Source of the DNA: Croceibacterium_B sp963783195
Lineage (GTDB): Bacteria; Pseudomonadota; Alphaproteobacteria; Sphingomonadales; Sphingomonadaceae
DNA: 64,000 nucleotides
Direction of reading: 5' to 3'
Assembly (NCBI GenBank): GCA_963783195.1
Contig: CAWAMV010000004.1
Location: 806,001 to 870,000, forward strand
Shown piece by piece: positions 25,756 through 33,642 of the stretch (position 1 is its first letter; each line of letters begins with the position of its first letter). Both the position numbers and the translations under genes were made by a program. The notes beneath the pieces were generated by a model. The model worked only from the letters and a program-made list of their open reading frames with translations, ran no database searches and was not told where the DNA came from.

Positions 25756-26628
25756 TTATGACAGCCCCAGTACCTTGGCCGCGTTATCCTTCATGATGCC
25801 GGGCATGACCTCGTCGCGGAAGCCAACGTCCTTGGCCGCGGCGATCCACTTGTCGGGGTGGATCAGCGGGAAGTCGCTGCCGAACAGCATCTTATGCTTC
25901 AGCTGGGTGTTGGCGTACTGGATCACCTGCTTGGGAAAGTACTTCGGGCTCCAGCCGGAAAGATCGATGAAGACGTTGGTCTTGTGCATCGCCATGCTGA
26001 GGCTCTGGTCGACCCACGGCCAGCTCGGGTGGGCAAGGATGATCTTCATGTCGGGAAATTCGACCGCGACATCGTCGATCAGCATCGGCTCGCCGTATTT
26101 CAGCCGCATCCCGCCACCGCCGCGCATTCCGGTGCCCATGCCCGAATGGCCGGTGTGGAAGATCACCGGGAGCTGGTATTCGTTGATCACCTCGTAGATC
26201 GGCCAGGCCATGCGGTCGGCCGGGTGGGCGTTCTGGGCGATGCCGTGGAACTTGAAGCCCTTGACCCCGTGGTTTTCGATCAGGTCGCGCGCCTCGCGGG
26301 CGCCGTACTTGCCCTTGTGCGGGTCGATGCTGGCGAAGGGGATGCAGATATCGTCGTTCTTGTTGGCGATTTCCGCCACCTCGTAGTTCGATACCCGCTT
26401 GGCGCCCATGCCGCTCTCGCAATCGACCGTGAACATGCAGAAGGCGATCTGCGTCTCGCGATAGAGCTCGATGATCTCGGGCATCTTGGGCCGCTCGCGC
26501 GGCGCCTTGAAGTAAGTACTGGCGGCATCGAAGAACTCGCCCATGACCGGGTCTTCCGGATCATGGCAGCTGACTTCCGCGTGGACGTGGACGTCGATGG
26601 CGCGGATCTTGGAAAGGTCGATGGGCAA
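25756..26628 (-). CDS. Amidohydrolase-2 family hydrolase or decarboxylase
   Basis: 290 residues, TIM barrel. His14 and His16 of AIDVHVHAEV bind metal, VIFHTGHSG carries the next His, ILAHPSWPWV another, and MLFGSDFPLI the Asp. The family (PF04909 type) includes 4-oxalomesaconate hydratase, LigW-like decarboxylases and meta-cleavage product hydrolases. It is not LigJ, which is encoded at 47646. It lies within the GST/ALDH operon and may hydrolyse, hydrate or decarboxylate an aromatic breakdown product. A repeat element separates it from the ALDH gene. Confidence 0.8.
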   Translation of the reverse strand: MPIDLSKIRAIDVHVHAEVSCHDPEDPVMGEFFDAASTYFKAPRERPKMPEIIELYRETQIAFCMFTVDCESGMGAKRVSNYEVAEIANKNDDICIPFASIDPHKGKYGAREARDLIENHGVKGFKFHGIAQNAHPADRMAWPIYEVINEYQLPVIFHTGHSGMGTGMRGGGGMRLKYGEPMLIDDVAVEFPDMKIILAHPSWPWVDQSLSMAMHKTNVFIDLSGWSPKYFPKQVIQYANTQLKHKMLFGSDFPLIHPDKWIAAAKDVGFRDEVMPGIMKDNAAKVLGLS

Positions 26629-26657
26629 GGGGATTTCCTAACTTTGCAAAGCAGACC

Positions 26658-26750
26658 CGTCACCCTGAACTCGTGTCAGGGTCCATGGTGCCTCGCGCTC
26701 TGCGGCAGGAGAGGACGCGCAATGGATGCTGAAACGGGTTCAGCATGACG
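26658..26750. repeat. Imperfect palindromic intergenic repeat (sphingomonad REP-like)
   Basis: CGTCA-CCCTGAAC at the left end mirrors GTTCAGCA-TGACG at the right end, and GTCAGGG-TCCAT mirrors ATGGA-TGCTGAAAC, so the whole 93 bp folds into a long imperfect hairpin. From memory, this sequence type is scattered in intergenic regions of sphingomonad genomes. It sits between two co-directional genes of the putative operon. Confidence 0.7.
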
Positions 26751-26787
26751 AGGGCGGGGTGAGCGATGCGCCCACCCCGCTCGTGGA

Positions 26788-28302
26788 TCAGAGCTTCATC
26801 AGCACCGACTTGGTCTCGAGATAGGCCTCGAGGCCGAGGCGGCCCTGTTCGTGGCCGATGCCGCTTTCCTTGTAGCCGCCGAACGGCAGCGCCGGGTCGA
26901 TCATCGCGTGGCAGTTGACCCACACGGTGCCGGCCTGGAGCTTGCTGGCGATCTTGTGCGCGGCCGAAACATCCTTGGTCCAGACGCCGGCGGCGAGGCC
27001 GTAGTTGGTGTCGTTGGCGTCCTTCACCACTTCGTCGAGGTCCTCGAAGCGCTGGGCGACGACGACGGGGCCGAAGATCTCCTCGCGCACGACGCTCATC
27101 TGCGGGTTCACGTCTGTCAGGATGGTCGGGTTGACGTAGTAGCCGCCCTCGTTGCTCGGGACGTCGCCGCCCATCAGGACGCTGGCGCCGTCCCGCTTGC
27201 CGGCCTCGATGTAGCCGAGCACGCGCTCGTGCTGTTCCTTGCTGACCAGCGGGCCCATGTGACCTTCCGGATCGAGGCTGGCGCGCGGAGCCCAGAACGG
27301 GGCGGTTTCCGCCATGCCCTCGACCACCTTGTCGAACACCGACTTGTGGGCATAGAGGCGGCTGCCCGCCACGCAGACCTGACCGGAGTTGAAGAAGATC
27401 GCGCCTGCAACGCCGGGTGCGGTTTCCGCTACGTCGACGTCGGGCATCACGACGACCGGGCTCTTGCCGCCCAGTTCGAGCGTCACGTGCTTGAGCGTGT
27501 CGGTCGCGTTCTTGTTGATCAGCTTGCCGATCTCGGTCGAGCCGGTGAAGGCCACCTTGTCGACGTCGGGGTGCTTGACCATGCGGTCGCCCGCGGTGTG
27601 ACCGTAGCCGGTGACGATGTTGACCACGCCGGCCGGGACACCTGCCTGGGCGATAAGGTCCGCCAGGCGCAGCGCGGTGAGGCTGGTCTGCTCGGCGGGC
27701 TTGAGCACCGTGGTGCAGCCGGCCGCGAGCGCCGGGGCGATCTTGAGGCAGGCCATCAGCAGCGGGAAGTTCCACGGCACGATCTGGGCGCAGACGCCGA
27801 CCGGCTCCTTCAGGGTATAGGCGAACATCATGCCGCCGGGCATCGAGTAGGGAGCCTGCGTCTCGCCACCGATCTTTCCGGCCCAGCCCGCCATGTAGCG
27901 GAAGTGGGCGGCGGCGCCGGGCACGTCGACCGCGCTGGCCATGCCCTTGGGCTTGCCCACGTCGATCGCCTCGAGCTCGGCCAGCTCGTCGGCATGGTCC
28001 TCGATCAGCTGGGCGACGCGGTGCATGACCTTCTCGCGCTCGACCGGCGGAAGGTCGCGCCAGCGGCGGTCGTCGAACGCGGTGCGGGCCGCGGCAACGG
28101 CGCGGTCGATGTCCTTGTCGGTCGCCTCGACGAATTTCGAGATAACCTTGCCCGAGGACGGGTCCTCGACGTCGATAGTCGCGTCGCCGCTGGAATCGAC
28201 CCATTCGCCGTTGATGAAGAGCTGCGGCTTGCGATCGAGCGCCTTCTTCACGGCATCAGAGTATTCGCGCTGGGCACGGCTGATGGTGGTCACTTCGTTC
28301 AT
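26788..28302 (-). CDS. NAD-dependent aldehyde dehydrogenase
   Basis: 504 residues. VPWNFPL lies at about 175-181; Glu276 in LELGGKSPVVVM and Cys310 in FNSGQVCVAGSRLY are catalytic. The length and the GQVCVAGSR motif place it with the broad-specificity betaine/phenylacetaldehyde-type ALDHs. It is transcribed directly downstream of the PQQ alcohol dehydrogenase gene with an 84-bp gap, so the two would turn a primary alcohol into its acid in succession, the first step periplasmic and this one cytoplasmic. The aldehyde is unknown. Confidence 0.86.
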   Translation of the reverse strand: MNEVTTISRAQREYSDAVKKALDRKPQLFINGEWVDSSGDATIDVEDPSSGKVISKFVEATDKDIDRAVAAARTAFDDRRWRDLPPVEREKVMHRVAQLIEDHADELAELEAIDVGKPKGMASAVDVPGAAAHFRYMAGWAGKIGGETQAPYSMPGGMMFAYTLKEPVGVCAQIVPWNFPLLMACLKIAPALAAGCTTVLKPAEQTSLTALRLADLIAQAGVPAGVVNIVTGYGHTAGDRMVKHPDVDKVAFTGSTEIGKLINKNATDTLKHVTLELGGKSPVVVMPDVDVAETAPGVAGAIFFNSGQVCVAGSRLYAHKSVFDKVVEGMAETAPFWAPRASLDPEGHMGPLVSKEQHERVLGYIEAGKRDGASVLMGGDVPSNEGGYYVNPTILTDVNPQMSVVREEIFGPVVVAQRFEDLDEVVKDANDTNYGLAAGVWTKDVSAAHKIASKLQAGTVWVNCHAMIDPALPFGGYKESGIGHEQGRLGLEAYLETKSVLMKL

Positions 28303-28386
28303 CTGGGGGTCCTCTCGTGAAAGTTCGAATCCGGTTTGGCTTTACCTTAGCAATTTTCGGCCAGCGTGCCTACGCGACGGGCCGCG

Positions 28387-30564
28387 TCAGATGCCCTTGC
28401 CGCCGTTCTTTTCGGGCGCCCCGCTGTTCTTCTCCAGGGCTTTGTCCTCGTTGGCACGTTTGATCAGGTACTGGCGGATAGCCTCGGCGTCCTCGGGCTT
28501 GAGGGCGACCTTGAAGCTGACCATGCCGTTGTGCTGCAGCGCCCCGTCGATCACCACCGCCTTGATCGCTTCGGTCGAGTTGATCGCCGCCGAATGGCGC
28601 AGGTCGGGGTTGAGCGCGCCGGCAATCGCCGCGTCGCCGTGGCAGATGCCGCAATAGCGTCCGTATAGATCGCCGCCGTGCTTCACCTGCGCCGCGGTTC
28701 CCGTGAACGGCGGCGGGTCGAGCACCATGTCGGCCAGTGCCGGGGCATCGGGCAACCTGGCCGTGCCGCCCAGCTTGAACACCAGCAGCCGGCTGATGTT
28801 GCGCGGCCGGCCGTTGACCGAGGTAAGGATGCCGGGCGCGATGTCCCACACGCCGCCCCAGCCGGCCAGCACGGCAACGTACTGCTCGCCGTCGACGGCA
28901 TAGGTCATCGGTGCGGCGATCACCCCGCTCTGGGTGGGGAACGACCACAGCCGCGCGCCCTTGTCGGCGCTGTAGGCGACGAATTCTTCCGTGGCGGTCC
29001 CCTGGAACACCAGGTTGCCCGCGGTTGCCAGCGTGCCGCCCTGCCACGGCCCCTTGTAGGGCACGCGCCAGGCTTCCTTCTTCGCCACCGGGTCCCAGGC
29101 GACCAGCGCGCCCTTGGTGGCATCGATGTTCATCTTGCGGAACGCGGGGTCGGCCGGCATCGCGGTTGCCGCGCTGTCGAGCCCGGTCTGGAAGCCGATC
29201 TGGCTCTCCTTCCAGTCCTTTTGCGCCATGAAGGGAAAGGCCGCGAGGTTGGCCGGGAGGTACATCAGGCCGGTCTGCGTGCTGAAGCTCATCGGCTGCC
29301 ACGAGTGCGCACCGCCCGCGCCGGGCAGGTTGACCCACAGCTTCCCGGTCTTGTCGTAGCGTGCCTCCGGATTGATTTGGGGCTTGCCGGTCGCCGGATC
29401 GATCCCGGTCGACCAGTTCATCTCGGTCCACGGGGTGCCGGAAAGGAACTTTCCAGTCTTCGCGTCGAGAATGTAGAAATAGCCGTTTTTCGGGGCATGG
29501 AGCACGACGTGCTTCTGCTCGCCGTCGATCGTCAGGTCGGCCAGCGTGATCTGCGCGTCGCTGTCGTAATCCCAGCGGTCCTCGGGCGTTTCCTGGTAGT
29601 GCCACCTGTAGGCGCCGCTGTCGGCGTCCACCGCCACGATCGAGCTGGTGTAGAGGTTGTCTCCGCCCACTTCGCCGTCCGCCTGGCGGCCGTTGGCGGC
29701 CGGGTTCCACGGCTCGGCGTTGCCGGTGCCGAACAGGACCTGGTTGTTGACCGGGTCGTAGGTGATCGAATCCCACACGGTGCCGCCACCGCCCAGTTTC
29801 CACCACTCGCCGCTCCAGGTATCGGCGGCGGTCTTCATCGCGTCGTTCTCGAACCCGTCGGCCGGGTTGCCGGGCACGGTGTGGAAGCGCCACACTTCCT
29901 TGCCGGTCGCCCAGTCGTAGGCGGCGATGAAGCCGCGCGCGCGGTATTCCGCGCCGCCGCTGCCGATGAAGACCTTGCCCCTGGCGACGCGCGGCGCGCC
30001 GGTGATCGTGTAGTTGGTCTTGTCGGGCACGACCTGCTTGCGCCAGGCGACCGAACCGTCCTTCTGGTTCAGCGCCACGAGGTCGCCGTCGAGCGTGGCG
30101 ACGTAGACCTTGTCGCCGTAGAGCGCGACGCCGCGGTTGACCGCGTCGCAGCAGGCGACGGCCAGCGTCTCGCGCGGGACCTCGGGATCGTAGGTCCACT
30201 TCACCGCGCCGGTCGTGGCGTCGAAGGCCATGACCTTGCTCCAGGCGGTGGAGACGTAGAGCACCCCGTCGTGCATCAGCGGGGTGGCTTCCTGTCCGCG
30301 CGCGGTGTCGAGGTCGGCATACCAGGCAAGGCCCAGGTCCTTGACGTTACCGTCCGCGATCTGCGTGAGCGGGGAAAAGCGCTGTTCGCCGTAGTCGCGG
30401 CCATAGGTCAGCCATTCGCTGCCGTCGGCCGCGGCGATGAGGGCATCGGTCACGCCGGACTTCGGCGCGACCGTAGCCACGGTCCCGTCCGCCTCCGCCG
30501 TCATGTCGCAGGCGGCCAGGGTCAGGGTCAGCGCAGCGAGCGCCGCAGCAACGCGAAACGTCAT
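28387..30564 (-). CDS. PQQ- and heme-c-containing alcohol dehydrogenase (quinohemoprotein) with a DYD motif
   Basis: 725 residues. The lipobox LAAC (Cys19) is followed by an eight-bladed propeller: the vicinal disulfide Cys138-Cys139, metal ligands Glu206 and Asn282, catalytic Asp332 and an extra acidic residue Asp334 (RWDYDSD). The C-terminal cytochrome c domain has CGICH. Asp two residues after the catalytic Asp is the recognised mark of lanthanide-dependent XoxF/PedH enzymes, so a lanthanide site is possible. The enzyme oxidises alcohols in the periplasm and passes electrons through its own heme. Upstream in the same run are two GST genes (16-bp gap). No pqq genes are seen. Confidence 0.87.
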   Translation of the reverse strand: MTFRVAAALAALTLTLAACDMTAEADGTVATVAPKSGVTDALIAAADGSEWLTYGRDYGEQRFSPLTQIADGNVKDLGLAWYADLDTARGQEATPLMHDGVLYVSTAWSKVMAFDATTGAVKWTYDPEVPRETLAVACCDAVNRGVALYGDKVYVATLDGDLVALNQKDGSVAWRKQVVPDKTNYTITGAPRVARGKVFIGSGGAEYRARGFIAAYDWATGKEVWRFHTVPGNPADGFENDAMKTAADTWSGEWWKLGGGGTVWDSITYDPVNNQVLFGTGNAEPWNPAANGRQADGEVGGDNLYTSSIVAVDADSGAYRWHYQETPEDRWDYDSDAQITLADLTIDGEQKHVVLHAPKNGYFYILDAKTGKFLSGTPWTEMNWSTGIDPATGKPQINPEARYDKTGKLWVNLPGAGGAHSWQPMSFSTQTGLMYLPANLAAFPFMAQKDWKESQIGFQTGLDSAATAMPADPAFRKMNIDATKGALVAWDPVAKKEAWRVPYKGPWQGGTLATAGNLVFQGTATEEFVAYSADKGARLWSFPTQSGVIAAPMTYAVDGEQYVAVLAGWGGVWDIAPGILTSVNGRPRNISRLLVFKLGGTARLPDAPALADMVLDPPPFTGTAAQVKHGGDLYGRYCGICHGDAAIAGALNPDLRHSAAINSTEAIKAVVIDGALQHNGMVSFKVALKPEDAEAIRQYLIKRANEDKALEKNSGAPEKNGGKGI

Positions 30565-30580
30565 AGGGGTTCCTCTCCCG

Positions 30581-31381
30581 TCAGCCCCAGCGGTTTATTT
30601 CCGGACCCGGCGCGAAGGCGTGAGTCGGTTCATCAGTGGTAGCGCATGCAAGCGCGGCCTGCACGCTCTCGCGCGCCTCGAGCCGGGCCATCCACGCGGC
30701 GCACCTCGGCTTGTCTTCAAAGGCCCGCGCCTCCAGCTCGCACATCGGGCGCAGCCAGGCGTAGGTCTCGAGATCGGCGATGCTGAACTGGCCCATCAAC
30801 CAGTCGCGCCCGTCGGCCAGCTGCTTCTCCACCCGTTCGACGAAGTGCGCGACCTTGGCCTTGCTGTCAGCGACCTTTTCCGCGTCGACCTTGCCGTCGC
30901 GCAATTCCTGCCAGCGCTGGCGCAGGTCTTCGCTTTCGATCGTGGCGAGCAGCCGATCGAAGTTGGCGGCGCTCATGTCCGCCAGCAGGCGCTGGGAGTG
31001 GGCGAGATTGCCGAGATAGGCGACCGCTGGCGAAAGGCGCTCGGTCGCCTGGCGGCACCACATCCGCGTCTGCCACCGGGCGTAAGGCTCGCTGGGCTGA
31101 AGGCCGCAGCCGGCCCCCGCGGAGCTGCCGCCCTGCTCGTCGAAATACTGTGTGAGGAAGACCGCTTCGCTCATCGCCTCGCCCCCGATCACGAGAACGG
31201 GGCCTTCGCCCTCGACCGCGAAGTCCAGCGCCACCGTGTCGGCCGCGTCGAGCGCGTGGCGGTCCCCCCGCAGAAGGTCGATGTGGCGACGCTCGATCGC
31301 CAGCCCGCTCTCGAACAGCGCCGCCAGCACGCTGAGCGAAGGGCCGTTGGGCTCGCCGTGATAGAGGACCGGGCCGCTCAT
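30581..31381 (-). CDS. Glutathione S-transferase-like protein
   Basis: 266 residues from the ATG at 31381, which overlaps the stop of the next GST gene upstream by 4 bp. The N-terminus (VLYHGEPNGPSLSVLAALFESGLAI) has the GST thioredoxin fold with a proline-serine in place of the LigF-type ANS. MSEAVFLTQYFDEQ fills the glutathione-binding helix, and a helical C-terminal domain has DWLMGQFSIADLETYAWLRP. It is paired with the LigF-like GST encoded upstream, so a heterodimer or sequential thiol chemistry is conceivable. The function is unproven. Confidence 0.8.
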   Translation of the reverse strand: MSGPVLYHGEPNGPSLSVLAALFESGLAIERRHIDLLRGDRHALDAADTVALDFAVEGEGPVLVIGGEAMSEAVFLTQYFDEQGGSSAGAGCGLQPSEPYARWQTRMWCRQATERLSPAVAYLGNLAHSQRLLADMSAANFDRLLATIESEDLRQRWQELRDGKVDAEKVADSKAKVAHFVERVEKQLADGRDWLMGQFSIADLETYAWLRPMCELEARAFEDKPRCAAWMARLEARESVQAALACATTDEPTHAFAPGPEINRWG

Positions 31382-32145
31382 GACAGGTCTCCCATGATGT
31401 CGTTGAAGCGGTCGGTGAAGCGGCCGCTGCCCATCGCCCAGGTGCGCTGCACGGCCGGGCGGCGATAGACCGCGCGCAGCCAGCGCCAGATGTTCGGCGT
31501 CAGCTCGGGCCCGCACAGGTCGGGATTGCCGACCGGCAGGCCGTAGAGCGAGTTGAACAGGTTGACGTCGCCCAGCGAATAGCCGTCGCTGCCGATGTAC
31601 TCGCGCTTGCCCAGCTCCGCCTCGATGAGGCCGACGCCGAGCGCGATGCGGCGGCGGCTCTCGGCCAGTTCGCTCTCGCTGAATTCGGCGAACATTGCCT
31701 TGCGCCAGGCGACGCGCCGTTCGGGCAGGGGGATGCGGGCGATCATCGCCTCGCGCTCTTCCTCGCTCTTGTGGGCGAGCGAGGGGCCGACGAAGGTGCA
31801 CCAGCCGATCATCGAGAAACTCGGGCCGAGCCACTGGTCCATGAACTTCATCCACCAGCGCACGCGCCAGCGGTCGCGCGGGTCGGCCGGCATCAGCGCG
31901 GGGCCGTCGAACGCCTCGTCGACGTATTCCATGATCGCCGTGCTCTCGGTCAGGGTCAGGTCGCCATGGATCATGGCCGGGATCGTGCCCTGCGGGTTGA
32001 CCGCGAGGTACTCCGGCTGGTGCTGGTCGAAGGCCAACATGTTGATGTAATGGCTGTTCCACGCCACGCCCTTTTCCTCGAGCGCGAGCATGGGCTTGCC
32101 CGAATTGGCGTTCGGCTCCCAGTGATAGAGCGTGACGTCTGCCAT
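31378..32145 (-). CDS. LigF-like glutathione S-transferase, first gene of the long operon
   Basis: 255 residues. WEPNANSGKPMLALEEKGVAW carries the ANSxK glutathione-site segment shared with LigF and with the GST at 24175, and NPQGTIPAMIHGDLTLTESTAIMEYVDEAFDGP follows. The C-terminal IPLPERRVAWRKAMFAEFSES stretch also parallels LigF. It is the first gene after a perfect palindrome (32179-32197) and is coupled by 4 bp to the second GST gene. It is probably an aryl-ether- or thioether-cleaving enzyme; the substrate is unknown. Confidence 0.8.
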   Translation of the reverse strand: MADVTLYHWEPNANSGKPMLALEEKGVAWNSHYINMLAFDQHQPEYLAVNPQGTIPAMIHGDLTLTESTAIMEYVDEAFDGPALMPADPRDRWRVRWWMKFMDQWLGPSFSMIGWCTFVGPSLAHKSEEEREAMIARIPLPERRVAWRKAMFAEFSESELAESRRRIALGVGLIEAELGKREYIGSDGYSLGDVNLFNSLYGLPVGNPDLCGPELTPNIWRWLRAVYRRPAVQRTWAMGSGRFTDRFNDIMGDLS

Positions 32146-32178
32146 GGCCTCTCCGTCGGCCGATTGTCACGGCCGTTA

Positions 32179-32197
32179 TTGTAAGCACCGCTTACAA
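32179..32197. promoter_or_regulatory. Perfect 19-bp palindrome upstream of the GST operon
   Basis: TTGTAAGC-ACC-GCTTACAA, perfect in both arms, 34 bp from the GST start on the minus strand and about 160 bp from the MetE-core gene on the plus strand. It has the same architecture as the sites at 19604, 39546 and 49525 but AAGC/GCTT inner bases, shared with the site at 36227. Confidence 0.7.
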
Positions 32198-32358
32198 AGC
32201 TGGACCGAGTCCGGTCAAGCTCGCGCTCGGCTTTGCTGCACGTGCGAGAAAGCGGTTGCATCCGGGTGCGCGATAGTCCTATTTCCTGTGCGTCAGCCGA
32301 GCGCGAGCCCGCGTCAAGACACTGGCTTCCCAAACCAACCGTCTGACAGGAATTCCTC

Positions 32359-33486
32359 ATGACGACCAAGCTGCCTTCACGGGCCGACCACGTCGGTTCG
32401 TTCCTGCGCCCGAGATCCGTTCTCGAAGCACGCACCCACCGCAACGCCGACAACATCTCCTACGAGGAACTCCGCGCGATCGAGGACGCGGCAATCGCCG
32501 AGCTCGCCCGCTGGCAGGAAAGCCTCGGCCTGGAAGCGATCACGGATGGCGAATTCCGCCGCAAGTTCTTCCACACCGACTTCCTGCTCCAGCTCTCCGG
32601 TGTCGAGGAGACCGGCGGGATCAAGAAGGCGTTCAAGAACGACAAGGGCGTCGACGTCGAGTTCGCTCCGCCCAAGATGATCATCACCGGCAAGGTCGAG
32701 CACGTGAAGCCGATCCAGCGGCGCGACTACGAGTTCCTCGCCGCGCACGTCACGAAGACGCCCAAGGTGGCGATCCCCAGCCCGACCATGCTGCATTTCC
32801 GCGCCGGCCGGGCGGGCATCCCCGAAGACGTCTATCCCGACATGCAGGGCTTCTACGACGATGTCGCCGCGGCCTATCGCGCCGAGATCGCCGACCTCGC
32901 CGATGCCGGCTGCCGCTATATCCAGTTCGACGACACGAATCTCGCCTACCTGTGCGACGCCGGCCACCGCACCGACGCGCAGAACCGCGGGATGGATCCC
33001 GACGCGGTGACGCACGATTACGCCAGGCTGATCAACGCCAGCTTCCGTGATGCGCCGGCCGACATGATCAAGGCGATGCACCTGTGCCGCGGCAACTTCC
33101 GCTCGAGCTGGGCGGCCGAGGGCGGCTACGATCCGGTCGCCGAGGTCATGTTCAACGAGTGCGACCTCGACGCCTTCTTCCTCGAATACGACGATGCCCG
33201 CTCGGGCGACTTTGCCCCGCTGCGCTTCCTGCCGAAGGGCAAGACCGTTGTCCTCGGCCTCGTGTCGACCAAGCTGGGCGAGATGGAGAGCAAGGACGAG
33301 ATCAAGCGCCGGATCGACGAGGCGGCGAAATACGCCGACATCGACCAGCTCGCGCTCAGCCCGCAGTGCGGCTTTGCCAGCACGGTCCACGGCAACGACA
33401 TCACGACCGAGCAACAGGCCGACAAGATCCGCCTTTGCGTCGAGGTGGCGGAAGAAGTCTGGGGCCGGGTGACCGCCGACGCCTGA
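32359..33486 (+). CDS. Cobalamin-independent methionine synthase core-domain protein (MetE-like)
   Basis: 375 residues, equivalent to the C-terminal catalytic half of MetE. The zinc ligands are all present: His241 and Cys243 (MHLCRGN), Glu276 (FLEYDD) and Cys337 (SPQCGF). N-terminal ADHVGSFLRP and QFDDTNLAYL are further family hallmarks. Such short core proteins transfer a methyl group from folate or another donor to a thiol; the partner is often unknown. The ligM product makes 5-methyl-THF, so this protein could dispose of that methyl group, for example onto homocysteine. It is divergent from the GST operon across the palindrome at 32179 and ends in a strong terminator. Confidence 0.82.
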   Translation: MTTKLPSRADHVGSFLRPRSVLEARTHRNADNISYEELRAIEDAAIAELARWQESLGLEAITDGEFRRKFFHTDFLLQLSGVEETGGIKKAFKNDKGVDVEFAPPKMIITGKVEHVKPIQRRDYEFLAAHVTKTPKVAIPSPTMLHFRAGRAGIPEDVYPDMQGFYDDVAAAYRAEIADLADAGCRYIQFDDTNLAYLCDAGHRTDAQNRGMDPDAVTHDYARLINASFRDAPADMIKAMHLCRGNFRSSWAAEGGYDPVAEVMFNECDLDAFFLEYDDARSGDFAPLRFLPKGKTVVLGLVSTKLGEMESKDEIKRRIDEAAKYADIDQLALSPQCGFASTVHGNDITTEQQADKIRLCVEVAEEVWGRVTADA

Positions 33487-33498
33487 GGTGGCGGGGGT

Positions 33499-33613
33499 GG
33501 TCCGCAAGGGCCGCCCTTTTCCACAAATCCCCTGCGCGCAACCTGGCCGCCTCGACCGATAGCCGGGACCGCCGCGCCAAACAGGAAAGGGCGGCCCTCG
33601 CGGACCGCCCTTT
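33499..33613. terminator. Bidirectional terminator with long inverted repeat
   Basis: The near hairpin is AAAGGGCGG (33586-33594) with CCGCCCTTT (33605-33613), followed by a T-rich stretch. A longer pairing also exists: 33499-33521 is the imperfect complement of 33585-33606, across a 63-base loop. It lies between the convergent MetE-core gene and the TonB receptor remnant. The 41471 terminator uses the same AAGGGCGGC stem sequence. Confidence 0.75.
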
Positions 33614-33642
33614 CGCTTTTCGATCGGTGAAGATCCGTCCGG

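Noticed and set aside
25756..26628. This amidohydrolase as a second LigJ or LigI
   Set aside because: It lacks the LigJ GSEM and LigI DAHCHVF segments, and both functions are already encoded at 47646 and 51340.
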